Made by a program: the position numbers and the translations under genes. From Nigerium massiliense (GTDB taxonomy: Bacteria > Actinomycetota > Actinomycetes > Propionibacteriales > Propionibacteriaceae): a stretch of DNA of 64,000 bases. Under the pieces are notes generated by a model, which saw only the letters and a list, made by a program, of their open reading frames with translations, did not search any database and was not told the DNA's origin. Location: positions 124,001 through 188,000 of the forward strand of contig NZ_CCYM01000001.1 of the NCBI RefSeq assembly GCF_000826085.1, given 5' to 3'. Positions 54,570 to 64,000 of this stretch are shown piece by piece (position 1 is the first letter of the stretch; each line of letters begins with the position of its first letter).

Positions 54570-56114
54570 ATGAACGATCAATTGTCGGCCCTGCGGGCCA
54601 AGCGGCAACAGGCACTGGAGGGCGGCGGCGCCAAGAGGATCGACGCGCAGCACGCCAAGGGGAAGCTGACCGCCCGTGAGCGGCTGTCCATCCTCCTCGA
54701 CGAAGCGTCGTTCCAGGAGCTCGGCGCGCTGGCCACCCACCACCACAGCGACTTCGGCATCGACAAGCACCGCTACCCGGGCGACGGCATCATCACCGGC
54801 TTCGGCAAGATCCAGGGCCGGCGCGTCGCCGTCTACGCCCAGGACTTCACCGTGCTCGGCGGCTCCTTCTCCGAGGTTCAGTCGAACAAGATCTCGCGCA
54901 TCCTCGACCTCGCCATCGCGGCCGGCATCCCGATCATCGGGCTGAACGACTCCGGGGGCGCCCGCGTCCAGGAGGGCGTCCGGTCGCTGGCCGCCTACGG
55001 CGAGGTGTTCATGCGCAACGTCAAGGCGTCCGGCGTCATCCCGCAGATCTCGCTCATCATGGGTCCCTGCGCGGGCGGCGCGGTCTACTCCCCCGCGCTC
55101 ACGGACGTGACGATCATGGTCAACGAAACGTCGAACATGTTCCTCACCGGCCCGGACATCATCCGCACGGTCACCGGCGAGGACGTCACGGCCGAGGAAC
55201 TCGGCGGGGCCTGGGTCCACAACGCCACCTCCGGCGTCGCCCAGCTCATCGCCGACAGCGAGCAGCACGCCCTGGCGCTCACCAAGAGCCTGCTGTCGTA
55301 CCTCCCCCAGAACAACGCCGAGGATGCCCCGGCGCTCGAGCCCTACGACCCGGCCGACCGCATGGACGAGGAACTCAACACGCTGGTGCCCGAGGACGAC
55401 GGCATCGCCTACGACATGCGCGAGGTGCTCGCCCGCGTCTTCGACCACGATTCGGTGTTCGAGCTGCATAAGGAGTGGGCGGCGAACGCCCTCGTCGGCT
55501 TCGCCCGCCTCGACGGTCAGAGCGTCGGCTTCATCGCCAACCAGCCGCTGGTCATGTCCGGCTGCCTCGACATCAACGCCTCCGACAAGATCGCCCGGCA
55601 CATCACGCTGTGCGACCAGTTCAACGTCCCGCTCGTCACGTTCGTGGACTGCCCCGGCTACCTGCCCGGCGTCGAGCAGGAGTACAACGGCGTCATCCGG
55701 CACGGCGCGAAGATCATCTACGCCTACTGTCAGGCGACGGTGCCGAAGATCTCGCTCGTGACGCGCAAGGCCATGGGCGGTTCCTACGTCGCGCTGAGCT
55801 CCAAGCAGATGAACAACGACGTCGCCTTCGCCTGGCCCAGCGCGCAGATCGCCGTGATGGGCGCCGAGGGGGCGGCCCGGCTCCTCAACCGGCGCGCCAT
55901 CGAGGCCGCCGACGACCCGGCCGCCGAGGAGGCGCGCTTCATCGCGGAGTACAAGGAGAAGTTCTTCAACCCGTACCAGGCCGCCGACGTCGGCCAGATC
56001 GACGAGGTCATCGAACCGCGCGAGACCCGCGCCCGACTCGTCCGCGCCTTGGAGGTGCTGCACACGAAGGTGACGCAGACCGTCCCCAAGAAGCACGGCC
56101 TCTTCCCGGTGTAG
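54570..56114 (+). CDS. mmdA: methylmalonyl-CoA decarboxylase alpha / acyl-CoA carboxyltransferase subunit
   Basis: The 514-residue carboxyltransferase has the two crotonase-like halves of the family: QDFTVLGGSFSEVQSNKI, LNDSGGARVQEGVRSL, GPCAGGAVYSPALTD, then CLDINASDKIARH, DCPGYLPGVEQEY and WPSAQIAVMGAEGAA. It ends PKKHGLFPV, close to the PKKHGNFP end of transcarboxylase 12S subunits. It transfers carboxyl between methylmalonyl-CoA and biotin. The genes that follow make a Na+-pumping decarboxylase the likely complex. Start is ATG 54570 (GAGG eight bases upstream), with ATG 54540 a good alternative. Confidence 0.9.
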   Translation: MNDQLSALRAKRQQALEGGGAKRIDAQHAKGKLTARERLSILLDEASFQELGALATHHHSDFGIDKHRYPGDGIITGFGKIQGRRVAVYAQDFTVLGGSFSEVQSNKISRILDLAIAAGIPIIGLNDSGGARVQEGVRSLAAYGEVFMRNVKASGVIPQISLIMGPCAGGAVYSPALTDVTIMVNETSNMFLTGPDIIRTVTGEDVTAEELGGAWVHNATSGVAQLIADSEQHALALTKSLLSYLPQNNAEDAPALEPYDPADRMDEELNTLVPEDDGIAYDMREVLARVFDHDSVFELHKEWAANALVGFARLDGQSVGFIANQPLVMSGCLDINASDKIARHITLCDQFNVPLVTFVDCPGYLPGVEQEYNGVIRHGAKIIYAYCQATVPKISLVTRKAMGGSYVALSSKQMNNDVAFAWPSAQIAVMGAEGAARLLNRRAIEAADDPAAEEARFIAEYKEKFFNPYQAADVGQIDEVIEPRETRARLVRALEVLHTKVTQTVPKKHGLFPV

Positions 56115-56124
56115 GGCAGCGACG

Positions 56125-56532
56125 ATGACGTTCTCGATGGACGACCTCACCTGGGGTCTGATGATGATGGTGGTCGGCATGGGCGTGGTCTTCGCCCTGC
56201 TGCTCGCCCTGATGCTCGTGCTCATGCTGATCGGGAGGCTCGATCGGCCCCGGCTCGAAGCCCCGGCCGCCGCGCCGGAACCGGCCGAGCCCGCGGCCGA
56301 GGACGCCGCGTCCGAGGCGGGTTCCGGCGCGCCGGAGGTGCGGATCCTCGCCGACGGGCTGGACGAGAACCAGGTCGCAGCGATCACCGTGGCCGTGATG
56401 ACCCACGCGCAGAACCGACGCCGCCAAGCGGCTCCCGAGACCCGCGCCTACGCGCCGGGGAGCCAGCTCTTCGCGAGCCGCTGGCTCACCGTCGGCCGTG
56501 GCACCCAAAACAGCCCGTCTTCCCGGAGGTAG
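56125..56532 (+). CDS. mmdD: sodium-pump decarboxylase gamma/delta small membrane subunit
   Basis: The 135-residue protein has one N-terminal transmembrane helix (WGLMMMVVGMGVVFALLLAL, about 10-36) followed by an Ala/Pro/Glu-rich segment and a soluble end. This is the OadG/MmdD layout. The subunit anchors and assembles the carboxyltransferase and biotin protein with the membrane beta subunit. It starts 10 bases after mmdA and ends three bases before the biotin carrier gene. Confidence 0.8.
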   Translation: MTFSMDDLTWGLMMMVVGMGVVFALLLALMLVLMLIGRLDRPRLEAPAAAPEPAEPAAEDAASEAGSGAPEVRILADGLDENQVAAITVAVMTHAQNRRRQAAPETRAYAPGSQLFASRWLTVGRGTQNSPSSRR

Positions 56533-56535
56533 GTC

Positions 56536-57078
56536 ATGCGCCGTTACACGATCAGCGTCAACAACGTCCAGAAGGTGGTGGACGTCGAGGCCGTCGGAGC
56601 CAACCTCTTCCGCGTCCAGATCGACGGACGCCTCGTCGACGTCACGCTCGACGACCATCGCGACCTCGCCCACTCGGCCATCACCCCCGCGGTCACGCCG
56701 CGTCCCACCGCCACCCGCGGGGCCACCGCGGCGTCGGCACCGGAAGCTGCCGCGAGCGCGCCCCTCGCGCCCTCCGGCGAGGGTCCCACCAAGCCCACCG
56801 CGCCCGCCTCGGCGGGGTCGGCGCCCGCCGCGTCCGGTGCCCCGGCCGGCGCCGGCGGTGGCCGGGACAAGATGACCGCGCCGATGCCCGGAGTGATCCT
56901 GACCGTGGACGCCGCCGTCGGCCAGTCCGTCACCCGCGGCGAGTCGCTCATGGTGCTCGAGGCCATGAAGATGAAGAACGAGCTCAAGGCTCCCAAGGAC
57001 GGCGTCATCGCCGAGGTCTACGTGTCCGCGGGCCAGCAGGTGAAGTACGGCGAGACACTGGTGAGGTTCGAGGCCTGA
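56536..57078 (+). CDS. mmdC: biotin carrier subunit of the decarboxylase
   Basis: The 180-residue protein has an N-terminal beta-rich module (about 1-45, MRRYTISVNNVQKVVDVEAV), an Ala/Pro/Thr-rich flexible linker (about 50-110) and a C-terminal biotinyl domain. Lys145 in VLEAMKMKNEL is the biotin site. It shuttles carboxyl from the alpha to the beta subunit. It is tightly packed between the gamma- and beta-subunit genes. Confidence 0.93.
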   Translation: MRRYTISVNNVQKVVDVEAVGANLFRVQIDGRLVDVTLDDHRDLAHSAITPAVTPRPTATRGATAASAPEAAASAPLAPSGEGPTKPTAPASAGSAPAASGAPAGAGGGRDKMTAPMPGVILTVDAAVGQSVTRGESLMVLEAMKMKNELKAPKDGVIAEVYVSAGQQVKYGETLVRFEA

Positions 57079-57079
57079 C

Positions 57080-58201
57080 ATGAGCCCGGATACCGTTCAC
57101 TACCTGTTGCAGGGGCTCGCCAACGTCACCTGGCAGAGCCTCACCATGATCGCCATCGGCCTGCTGTTGGTTTGGCTGGCGGTCAAGAAGGAGTACGAGC
57201 CGCTGCTGCTGTTGCCGATCGGCGCGGGCGCCGTCCTGGCGAACCTGCCACTGTCGCCGCTGGTGGGCGAGCATGGCGCGCTGCAGATCCTCTACGACAT
57301 CGGCGTCGCCAACGAGCTCTTCCCGCTGCTGATCTTCGTCGGCATCGGCGCCATGACCGACTTCGGGCCGCTGCTGGAGAACCCGAAGATGGTGCTGCTC
57401 GGCGCGGCCGGTCAGTTCGGCATCTTCCTGACGCTGCTTCTGGCCCTGGTGCTGGGTTTCAACCACAACCAGGCCGCGTCCATCGGCATCATCGGCGCGA
57501 TCGACGGGCCGACGTCCATCTACGTGTCGAACCAGCTCGCTCCCGAGCTGGTGGCGCCGATCACGGTGGCGGCGTACTCGTACATGAGCCTGGTGCCGAT
57601 CATCATGCCGCCGATCATGCGGGCGCTCACCACCAAGAAGGAACGCGCCATCCGCATGCCCTACACGTCGCGGGAGATCTCGCAGCGCACGCGCATCCTG
57701 TTCCCCATCATCGTGACGATCGTCGTGGGCACGCTGGTGCCGTTCGCCACGCCGCTGATCGGCATGCTGATGTTGGGCAACCTGATGCGCGAGTCGAAGG
57801 TCGTCGAGCGGCTGGTCGGCGCCGCCAGCAACGAGCTCGCCAACGTGGTGACGCTGTTCCTGGGGCTGGCCATCGGCTCGACGATGATCGGCGGCAGCTT
57901 CCTCAACCTGCAGACCCTGATGATCCTGGTGCTCGGCCTGATCGCCTTCGTGCTCGACACCGTCATGGGCGTGCTGTTCGGCAAGCTGATGCGGGTCTTC
58001 TCGGGCGGCAAGTTCAACCCGTTGATCGGCGCCGCGGGCATCTCCGCCTTCCCGATGGCGGCGCGCGTCGTCCAGCGCGAGGCCCAGCGAGAGGACTTCG
58101 ACAACTTCCTCCTGATGCACGCGATGGGCGCGAACGCCGCCGGCCAGGTGGCATCGGTCGTCGCCGGCGGCGTCCTGCTGGCGCTCATGGGGGCTAGCTG
58201 A
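57080..58201 (+). CDS. mmdB: Na+-translocating decarboxylase beta subunit
   Basis: The 373-residue, 9-10 helix membrane protein matches OadB/MmdB. It has LFPLLIFVGIGAMTDFGPLLENP (about 75-97), the conserved SIGIIGAIDGPTSIYVSNQLAP region containing the functional Asp (about 134-155), and NPLIGAAGISAFPMAARVVQ near the end. It decarboxylates carboxybiotin and exports Na+. The start ATG is one base after the mmdC stop. Its own stop TGA overlaps the CTG of the following mini-frame. Confidence 0.94.
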   Translation: MSPDTVHYLLQGLANVTWQSLTMIAIGLLLVWLAVKKEYEPLLLLPIGAGAVLANLPLSPLVGEHGALQILYDIGVANELFPLLIFVGIGAMTDFGPLLENPKMVLLGAAGQFGIFLTLLLALVLGFNHNQAASIGIIGAIDGPTSIYVSNQLAPELVAPITVAAYSYMSLVPIIMPPIMRALTTKKERAIRMPYTSREISQRTRILFPIIVTIVVGTLVPFATPLIGMLMLGNLMRESKVVERLVGAASNELANVVTLFLGLAIGSTMIGGSFLNLQTLMILVLGLIAFVLDTVMGVLFGKLMRVFSGGKFNPLIGAAGISAFPMAARVVQREAQREDFDNFLLMHAMGANAAGQVASVVAGGVLLALMGAS

Positions 58202-58287
58202 CGCCGATCCCCGCGCTCCGGGCCTGGCCGATCTGGAAGCACCAACGCTTCGCCGACGGCGACGACGAGTGGGTGGGGCTGGCGTGA
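58198..58287 (+). CDS. possible 29-residue mini-protein with CTG start between mmdB and a ThiF-like gene
   Basis: A frame beginning at CTG 58198-58200, inside the mmdB stop (CTGA), runs 29 codons. It ends at TGA 58285-58287, which overlaps the GTG of the next gene (GTGA). It reads TPIPALRAWPIWKHQRFADG and ends DDEWVGLA, with strong GC-ending codon use and three tryptophans. GGGGG lies just upstream. The exact overlap at both ends is the main evidence that it is translated. It is shorter than the epsilon subunits of other methylmalonyl-CoA decarboxylases, and I see no homology I can name. Confidence 0.42.
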   Translation: MTPIPALRAWPIWKHQRFADGDDEWVGLA

Positions 58288-58961
58288 GCGAGGTCTGGAA
58301 CCGGCAGGAACGGCTTCTCGGCGAGGAGGGTCAGGCCCGGGTGCGGGCGTCCTCGGCGATGGTGGTCGGCTGCGGCGGCCTCGGCGCCGGCTGCATCCCG
58401 GCGCTGGTCGCCTCGGGGGTGGGCCGCCTCACCCTGGTGGACGACGACGTCGTCGCCGAGAGCAACCTCAACCGGCAGACGCTGTTCACCGCCGCGGACA
58501 TCGGTTCGGCCAAGGTCGACCTCGCCACCGCGCGCATGCGTGGGCTGGCGCCGTGGAGCGACATCACCGGGCTGCGGCACCGCCTGAGCGCGGACGACGT
58601 GGACCTGGTCCGGGGCCACGACCTGCTCATCGACTGCACGGACGCCGTCGCCTCGCGCCACGTCATCTCGGCGCTGGCCGAAGAGCTGCAGATCCCGTGG
58701 GTCTGGGCCGCGATCGACGGCTGGAGCGCCATCGTGTCGGTCTTCGTTCCCGGCGACGTCCGCTGGCAGGACGCCTTCGGTCACGTGACGGCGCCGTCGA
58801 CGCCCCCGCAGATCATGGGGGCCGCCCCCGCGACGGCCGGCGCCTGGGAGGCGGCCGAAGCCGTGAAGCTGCTCTCCGGCGTGGGCGACCCGCTCATCGG
58901 GCGCCTCGCCGTGATCGACCTGCTCACCGCGGCGGTGGACGTCCTGCCGCTCGGCCGCTGA
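58284..58961 (+). CDS. ThiF/MoeB/HesA-family adenylyltransferase-like protein
   Basis: The 225-residue E1-like protein begins MSEVWNRQERLLGEEGQARV. It has the ATP loop VVGCGGLGAGCIPALVASGVG (about 27-47), LTLVDDDVVAESNLNRQTLF (about 49-68, with the conserved Asp and Arg) and LLIDCTDAVASR. It lacks the CxxC zinc motifs of MoeB and is short. It could adenylate a small carrier protein or be a tRNA/thiamine-type enzyme. The start is GTG 58284, set by the GTGA overlap with the mini-frame, which ties it to the decarboxylase operon. Confidence 0.8.
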   Translation: MSEVWNRQERLLGEEGQARVRASSAMVVGCGGLGAGCIPALVASGVGRLTLVDDDVVAESNLNRQTLFTAADIGSAKVDLATARMRGLAPWSDITGLRHRLSADDVDLVRGHDLLIDCTDAVASRHVISALAEELQIPWVWAAIDGWSAIVSVFVPGDVRWQDAFGHVTAPSTPPQIMGAAPATAGAWEAAEAVKLLSGVGDPLIGRLAVIDLLTAAVDVLPLGR

Positions 58962-58979
58962 CCCCCACGAAACGCCGAA

Positions 58980-59003
58980 GGCGGCCCCGCCGAGCGGGCC
59001 GCC
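58980..59003. terminator. terminator hairpin between ThiF-like gene and guaB3
   Basis: An 8-bp GC stem (58980-58987 with 58996-59003) with an eight-base loop lies in the 61-bp gap between convergent genes. Confidence 0.6.
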
Positions 59004-59022
59004 CCACGACGGTGACCGGCCT

Positions 59023-60129
59023 TCAGTCGCGGACGACGACCTCCACCCGCTGGAACTCCTTGACCTCGGTGTAGCCGCAGGTCGCCATCGACTTGCGCAG
59101 CGCCCCGACCAGGTTCATCGTGCCGTCGGGAGTGTGCGAGGGGCCGAACATGATCTCCTCGAGCGTCCCGACCGGGCCGAACGTGGCGCGCTCGCCGCGC
59201 GGCAGGCGCGGGTGCCACGCCTCGGGACCCCAGTGGTGCCCGTGGCCCGGCGCCTCCTCGGCCCGCGCGAGCGGCGTGGAGACCATCGCCGCGTCCGCAC
59301 CGCAGGCGATCGCCTTCGCGATGTCGCCCGAGCGGCCCAGGCCGCCGTCCGCGATGACGTGCACGTAGCGGCCGCCGGACTCGTCCAGGTAGTCGCGCCG
59401 GGCGGCGGCGACGTCAGCGATCGCGGAGGCCATCGGCACCTCGACGCCGAGCACGTTGCGGGTCTTGCGGGTCGCCGCGCCGCCGAACCCGACGAGGACG
59501 CCGGCGGCGCCGGTCCGCATCAGGTGCAGCGCCGACTGGTAGGTCGCGCAGCCGCCGACGATGACCGGAACGTCGAGGGAGTAGATGAACTGCTTCAGGT
59601 TCAGCGGCTCATCCACCGAGGAGACGTGCTCGGCCGACACCGTGGTGCCGCGGATGACGAAGAAGTCGACGGCGGCCTTCTCGACGATCGGGCCGAATTC
59701 GACGGCCCGCTGCGGCGAGAGCGCACCCGCCACCGGGACGCCCGCCTCGCGGATCTGCCGCATGCGCTCGGTGATGAGCTCGCCCTTGATCGGCTCCGCG
59801 TAGACCTCCTGCAGCCGCCGCGTGGCGGAGACCGGGTCGGAGATCTCGGCCAGCTCGGCGAGCAGCGGCGTCGGGTCCTCGTAGCGCGTCCACAGGCCCT
59901 CGAGGTTGAGGATGCCGAGGCCGCCCAGCTTGCCGAACGCGATGGCCGTGGCCGGCGACATGACCGAGTCCATCGGGGCCGCGATGATCGGGAAGTCGAA
60001 CGTCAGCGCGTCGATCGTCCAGGACATCTTCACGTCACCGACGGAGCGGGTGCGCCGGGTCGGGACGATCGCGATGTCGTCGAAGCTGTACACGCGGGTC
60101 GCGCGCTTGGCGCGTCCGATCTCGATCAT
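59023..60129 (-). CDS. guaB3: GuaB3 family IMP dehydrogenase-related protein
   Basis: The 368-residue TIM-barrel protein lacks CBS domains and matches the actinobacterial GuaB3 group: YSFDDIAIVPTRRTRSVGDV, PIIAAPMDSVMSP, GGLGILNLEGLW and YVHVIADGGLGRSGDIAKAI. The loop that carries the catalytic Cys in IMP dehydrogenase (GSICTT) reads GGAATRKT here, so no cysteine is at that place. The activity is therefore uncertain. ATG 60129 has AAGGA upstream and the gene is 28 bp downstream of guaB, probably in one operon. Confidence 0.88.
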   Translation of the reverse strand: MIEIGRAKRATRVYSFDDIAIVPTRRTRSVGDVKMSWTIDALTFDFPIIAAPMDSVMSPATAIAFGKLGGLGILNLEGLWTRYEDPTPLLAELAEISDPVSATRRLQEVYAEPIKGELITERMRQIREAGVPVAGALSPQRAVEFGPIVEKAAVDFFVIRGTTVSAEHVSSVDEPLNLKQFIYSLDVPVIVGGCATYQSALHLMRTGAAGVLVGFGGAATRKTRNVLGVEVPMASAIADVAAARRDYLDESGGRYVHVIADGGLGRSGDIAKAIACGADAAMVSTPLARAEEAPGHGHHWGPEAWHPRLPRGERATFGPVGTLEEIMFGPSHTPDGTMNLVGALRKSMATCGYTEVKEFQRVEVVVRD

Positions 60130-60157
60130 GGTGTTCCTTCGGTGGGTCTTTGGAGAG

Positions 60158-62603
<2,446 letters not shown>

Positions 62604-62716
62604 GGCGCGATTCTACGGAGTCCGGACGGCCGGGCTCGCCGCGGTGAACGATTGCCCGTCAGTTGCACCGACGGCCGGGCGCCACGCCGCGACGTGTCCC
62701 CATCGGCCCCAGGGGC

Positions 62717-64000
62717 TCAGCCGCCCGCGCGGCTGCCCGGCTCCGTGGTGTGCCACACCGACGTCTGGATCGCGTTCCACACGACGAAGAGGGCGACGAA
62801 CCAGAACAACACCCGCGTCTGGCGGCGCGAGAGCTTGTCGAGCCCGAGCAGGGCCAGGCTCCACGGCAGGTACCAGGGATGCAGGGCCTGGCCGAGGACG
62901 GCGATCGCGAAGGACGCCCACCCCGTCGCCTGCACCGGGCGGTTGCTCCACCTGACCAGGATCCACACCAGCACCGCCAGGAGCGTCACGTTCGAGGCCA
63001 TGCCCAAGGCGAGGCGGACGGCCTGGGGGTCGAGGCCCGTCCACGACGTCAGGCTCGTGATCAGGTCGCCGAGCAGGGCGAACGGGGCGACGGTGCCGGC
63101 GGCCCCCATCAGGGTGAGCCACTTCGTCCAGCCGAGCCCGAGCCCGGACGCCAGCGTGACCAGCGCGAACACGACCACGGCGATCACGGCGGCCAGCGCG
63201 GACCGGCTGCCGAGGATCCATAGGCGCAGGGCGAGCCGCTCGCTGCGCAGGCGATGCAGCACGGGCCAACCGGCCACGGCCAGCACCGTGAGCCCGGCCT
63301 GCTGCTTCAGCGCCATCGCGAGGCCGACCAGCACGGGCGCCACGATCCAGCGGGCCCACACGGTGGGGAATCGGACGACGGTGTAGATCGCGAAGAGGGA
63401 CACCCCGGCCATCAGCGCGTCGTTGTGCGCGCCGCCGACGAAGTGGACGACCAGCAGCGGGTTCAGCAGCCCCCACCACAGCGCGTGCGGGACGCTGCGG
63501 CCGGCCAGCCGGGCGATCTCGGCGATGCTGAAGCCCAGCAACGCGACGCCGATGAGCGCCGGGACGCGCATCGCCACGACCGACCAGTAGGGGTGCGCCC
63601 CGGTCGCGACGACGACGGCCTCGTTGACGAGCATCGTCAACGGCGGGTAGGCGACGCCGTGCCCGGCCCACAGCTTGTCGACGTAGGGCGCGAACGGGCC
63701 ACCGGCGCTCGTGAGGCCTTCGATGTAGGTGTTGTGCCCCTGGCTCAGCATGTAGCCGGAGTCGGCGTACAGGATGGGGTCCCCGCTCAGCGCCGGGGGC
63801 ACGAGCAGCAGCGGGATCGACCACAGCGCCAGCAGCAGGCCGGGGCGGGCGACCCACGGCGCGTCCTCGCGCGGATGCAGGCGCCACCAGACGTAGGCCA
63901 GCAGGGCGCAGCCGGCGATGATCAACACCCGGTTCAGCGGCACCGGCATGGCGGCGCTGATCGCCTGGACGACCGGGTTCGGCCAGCCGCGGGCGCTGAA
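62717..64000 (-). CDS. GT-C mannosyltransferase-like membrane protein (MptA/MptB type), 5' end outside the window
   Basis: At least 427 codons are present and the frame is still open at the right edge, so the true start is beyond 64000; an internal ATG at 63949 is unlikely to be it. It has about ten membrane helices. The catalytic-side loop LSGDPILYADSGYMLSQGHNTY, then YPPLTMLVNEAVV and a later GGAHNDALMAG segment, are typical of polyprenol-phosphate-mannose-dependent alpha-1,6-mannosyltransferases. In actinobacteria these build lipomannan-like glycans. Exact specificity cannot be assigned. Confidence 0.8.
   Translation of the reverse strand, partial: FSARGWPNPVVQAISAAMPVPLNRVLIIAGCALLAYVWWRLHPREDAPWVARPGLLLALWSIPLLLVPPALSGDPILYADSGYMLSQGHNTYIEGLTSAGGPFAPYVDKLWAGHGVAYPPLTMLVNEAVVVATGAHPYWSVVAMRVPALIGVALLGFSIAEIARLAGRSVPHALWWGLLNPLLVVHFVGGAHNDALMAGVSLFAIYTVVRFPTVWARWIVAPVLVGLAMALKQQAGLTVLAVAGWPVLHRLRSERLALRLWILGSRSALAAVIAVVVFALVTLASGLGLGWTKWLTLMGAAGTVAPFALLGDLITSLTSWTGLDPQAVRLALGMASNVTLLAVLVWILVRWSNRPVQATGWASFAIAVLGQALHPWYLPWSLALLGLDKLSRRQTRVLFWFVALFVVWNAIQTSVWHTTEPGSRAGG

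Noticed and set aside
54417..56387. 656-codon open frame antisense to mmdA
   Set aside because: It mirrors the codon structure of mmdA and has no recognisable domain or ribosome binding site.

Overview
The window is high-GC chromosomal DNA from an actinobacterium. Three things point to this: strong GC bias at third codon positions, GTG/TTG starts, and actinobacterial gene neighbourhoods (folD-DUF3017, sucCD with a PerM/DUF6350 gene nearby, guaB next to guaB3). A Na+-pump type methylmalonyl-CoA decarboxylase operon together with an MctC/ActP carboxylate symporter suggests a propionate-handling lineage such as Propionibacteriaceae. That placement is inference. I see no rRNA, tRNA, CRISPR array, insertion sequence or prophage.

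1-11.7 kb is core metabolism: the start of an NADP isocitrate dehydrogenase gene, purU, an acetate/carboxylate symporter pair, a histidine phosphatase, an orphan ModA-like lipoprotein, mdh, an acyl-CoA synthetase, and the purN-purH-folD-DUF3017 run.

11.7-27.5 kb is a surface-glycan locus. It holds a full set of pseudaminic acid genes: pseB and pseC on +; pseG, a pseF-like fusion, pseI and pseH on -. It also has glycosyltransferase-like genes, a TagGH/Wzm-Wzt type ABC exporter, and a polysialyltransferase-like gene. Embedded in it is an acyl-activation cassette: acyl carrier protein, ANL adenylating enzyme, SDR reductase and a compact phosphopantetheinyl transferase. The last gene has no ATG, GTG or TTG and appears to start at a CTG overlapping the preceding stop codon. 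The likely product is a pseudaminic-acid-containing, perhaps acyl-modified, exported surface polymer.

27.5-29.5 kb is a small accessory patch: an NmrA-like reductase, a small protein and a broken GDSL hydrolase. 29.5-46 kb is mostly envelope and central metabolism: PerM-like protein, an anchored extracellular-domain protein, sucCD, an M23 peptidase, PcrA helicase, a phospholipase D-like enzyme, a GlsB-like membrane protein, a LiaFSR/PspC-like envelope stress module, and a large secreted protein.

46-64 kb contains fadD, a family-5 uracil-DNA glycosylase, guaA, cysK, chorismate mutase, a diacylglycerol-kinase-like gene, an App1-like phosphatase, the mmdA-D-C-B operon followed by a tiny ORF and a ThiF-like gene, guaB3, guaB, a TIGR01777 epimerase and the 3' part of a GT-C mannosyltransferase-like gene.

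The pattern I would check first is at 23217, 47939 and 58198. In each place a downstream reading frame seems to begin at CTG in a four-base CTGA overlap with the upstream stop. The same strand uses many ATGA/GTGA overlaps in exactly this geometry.
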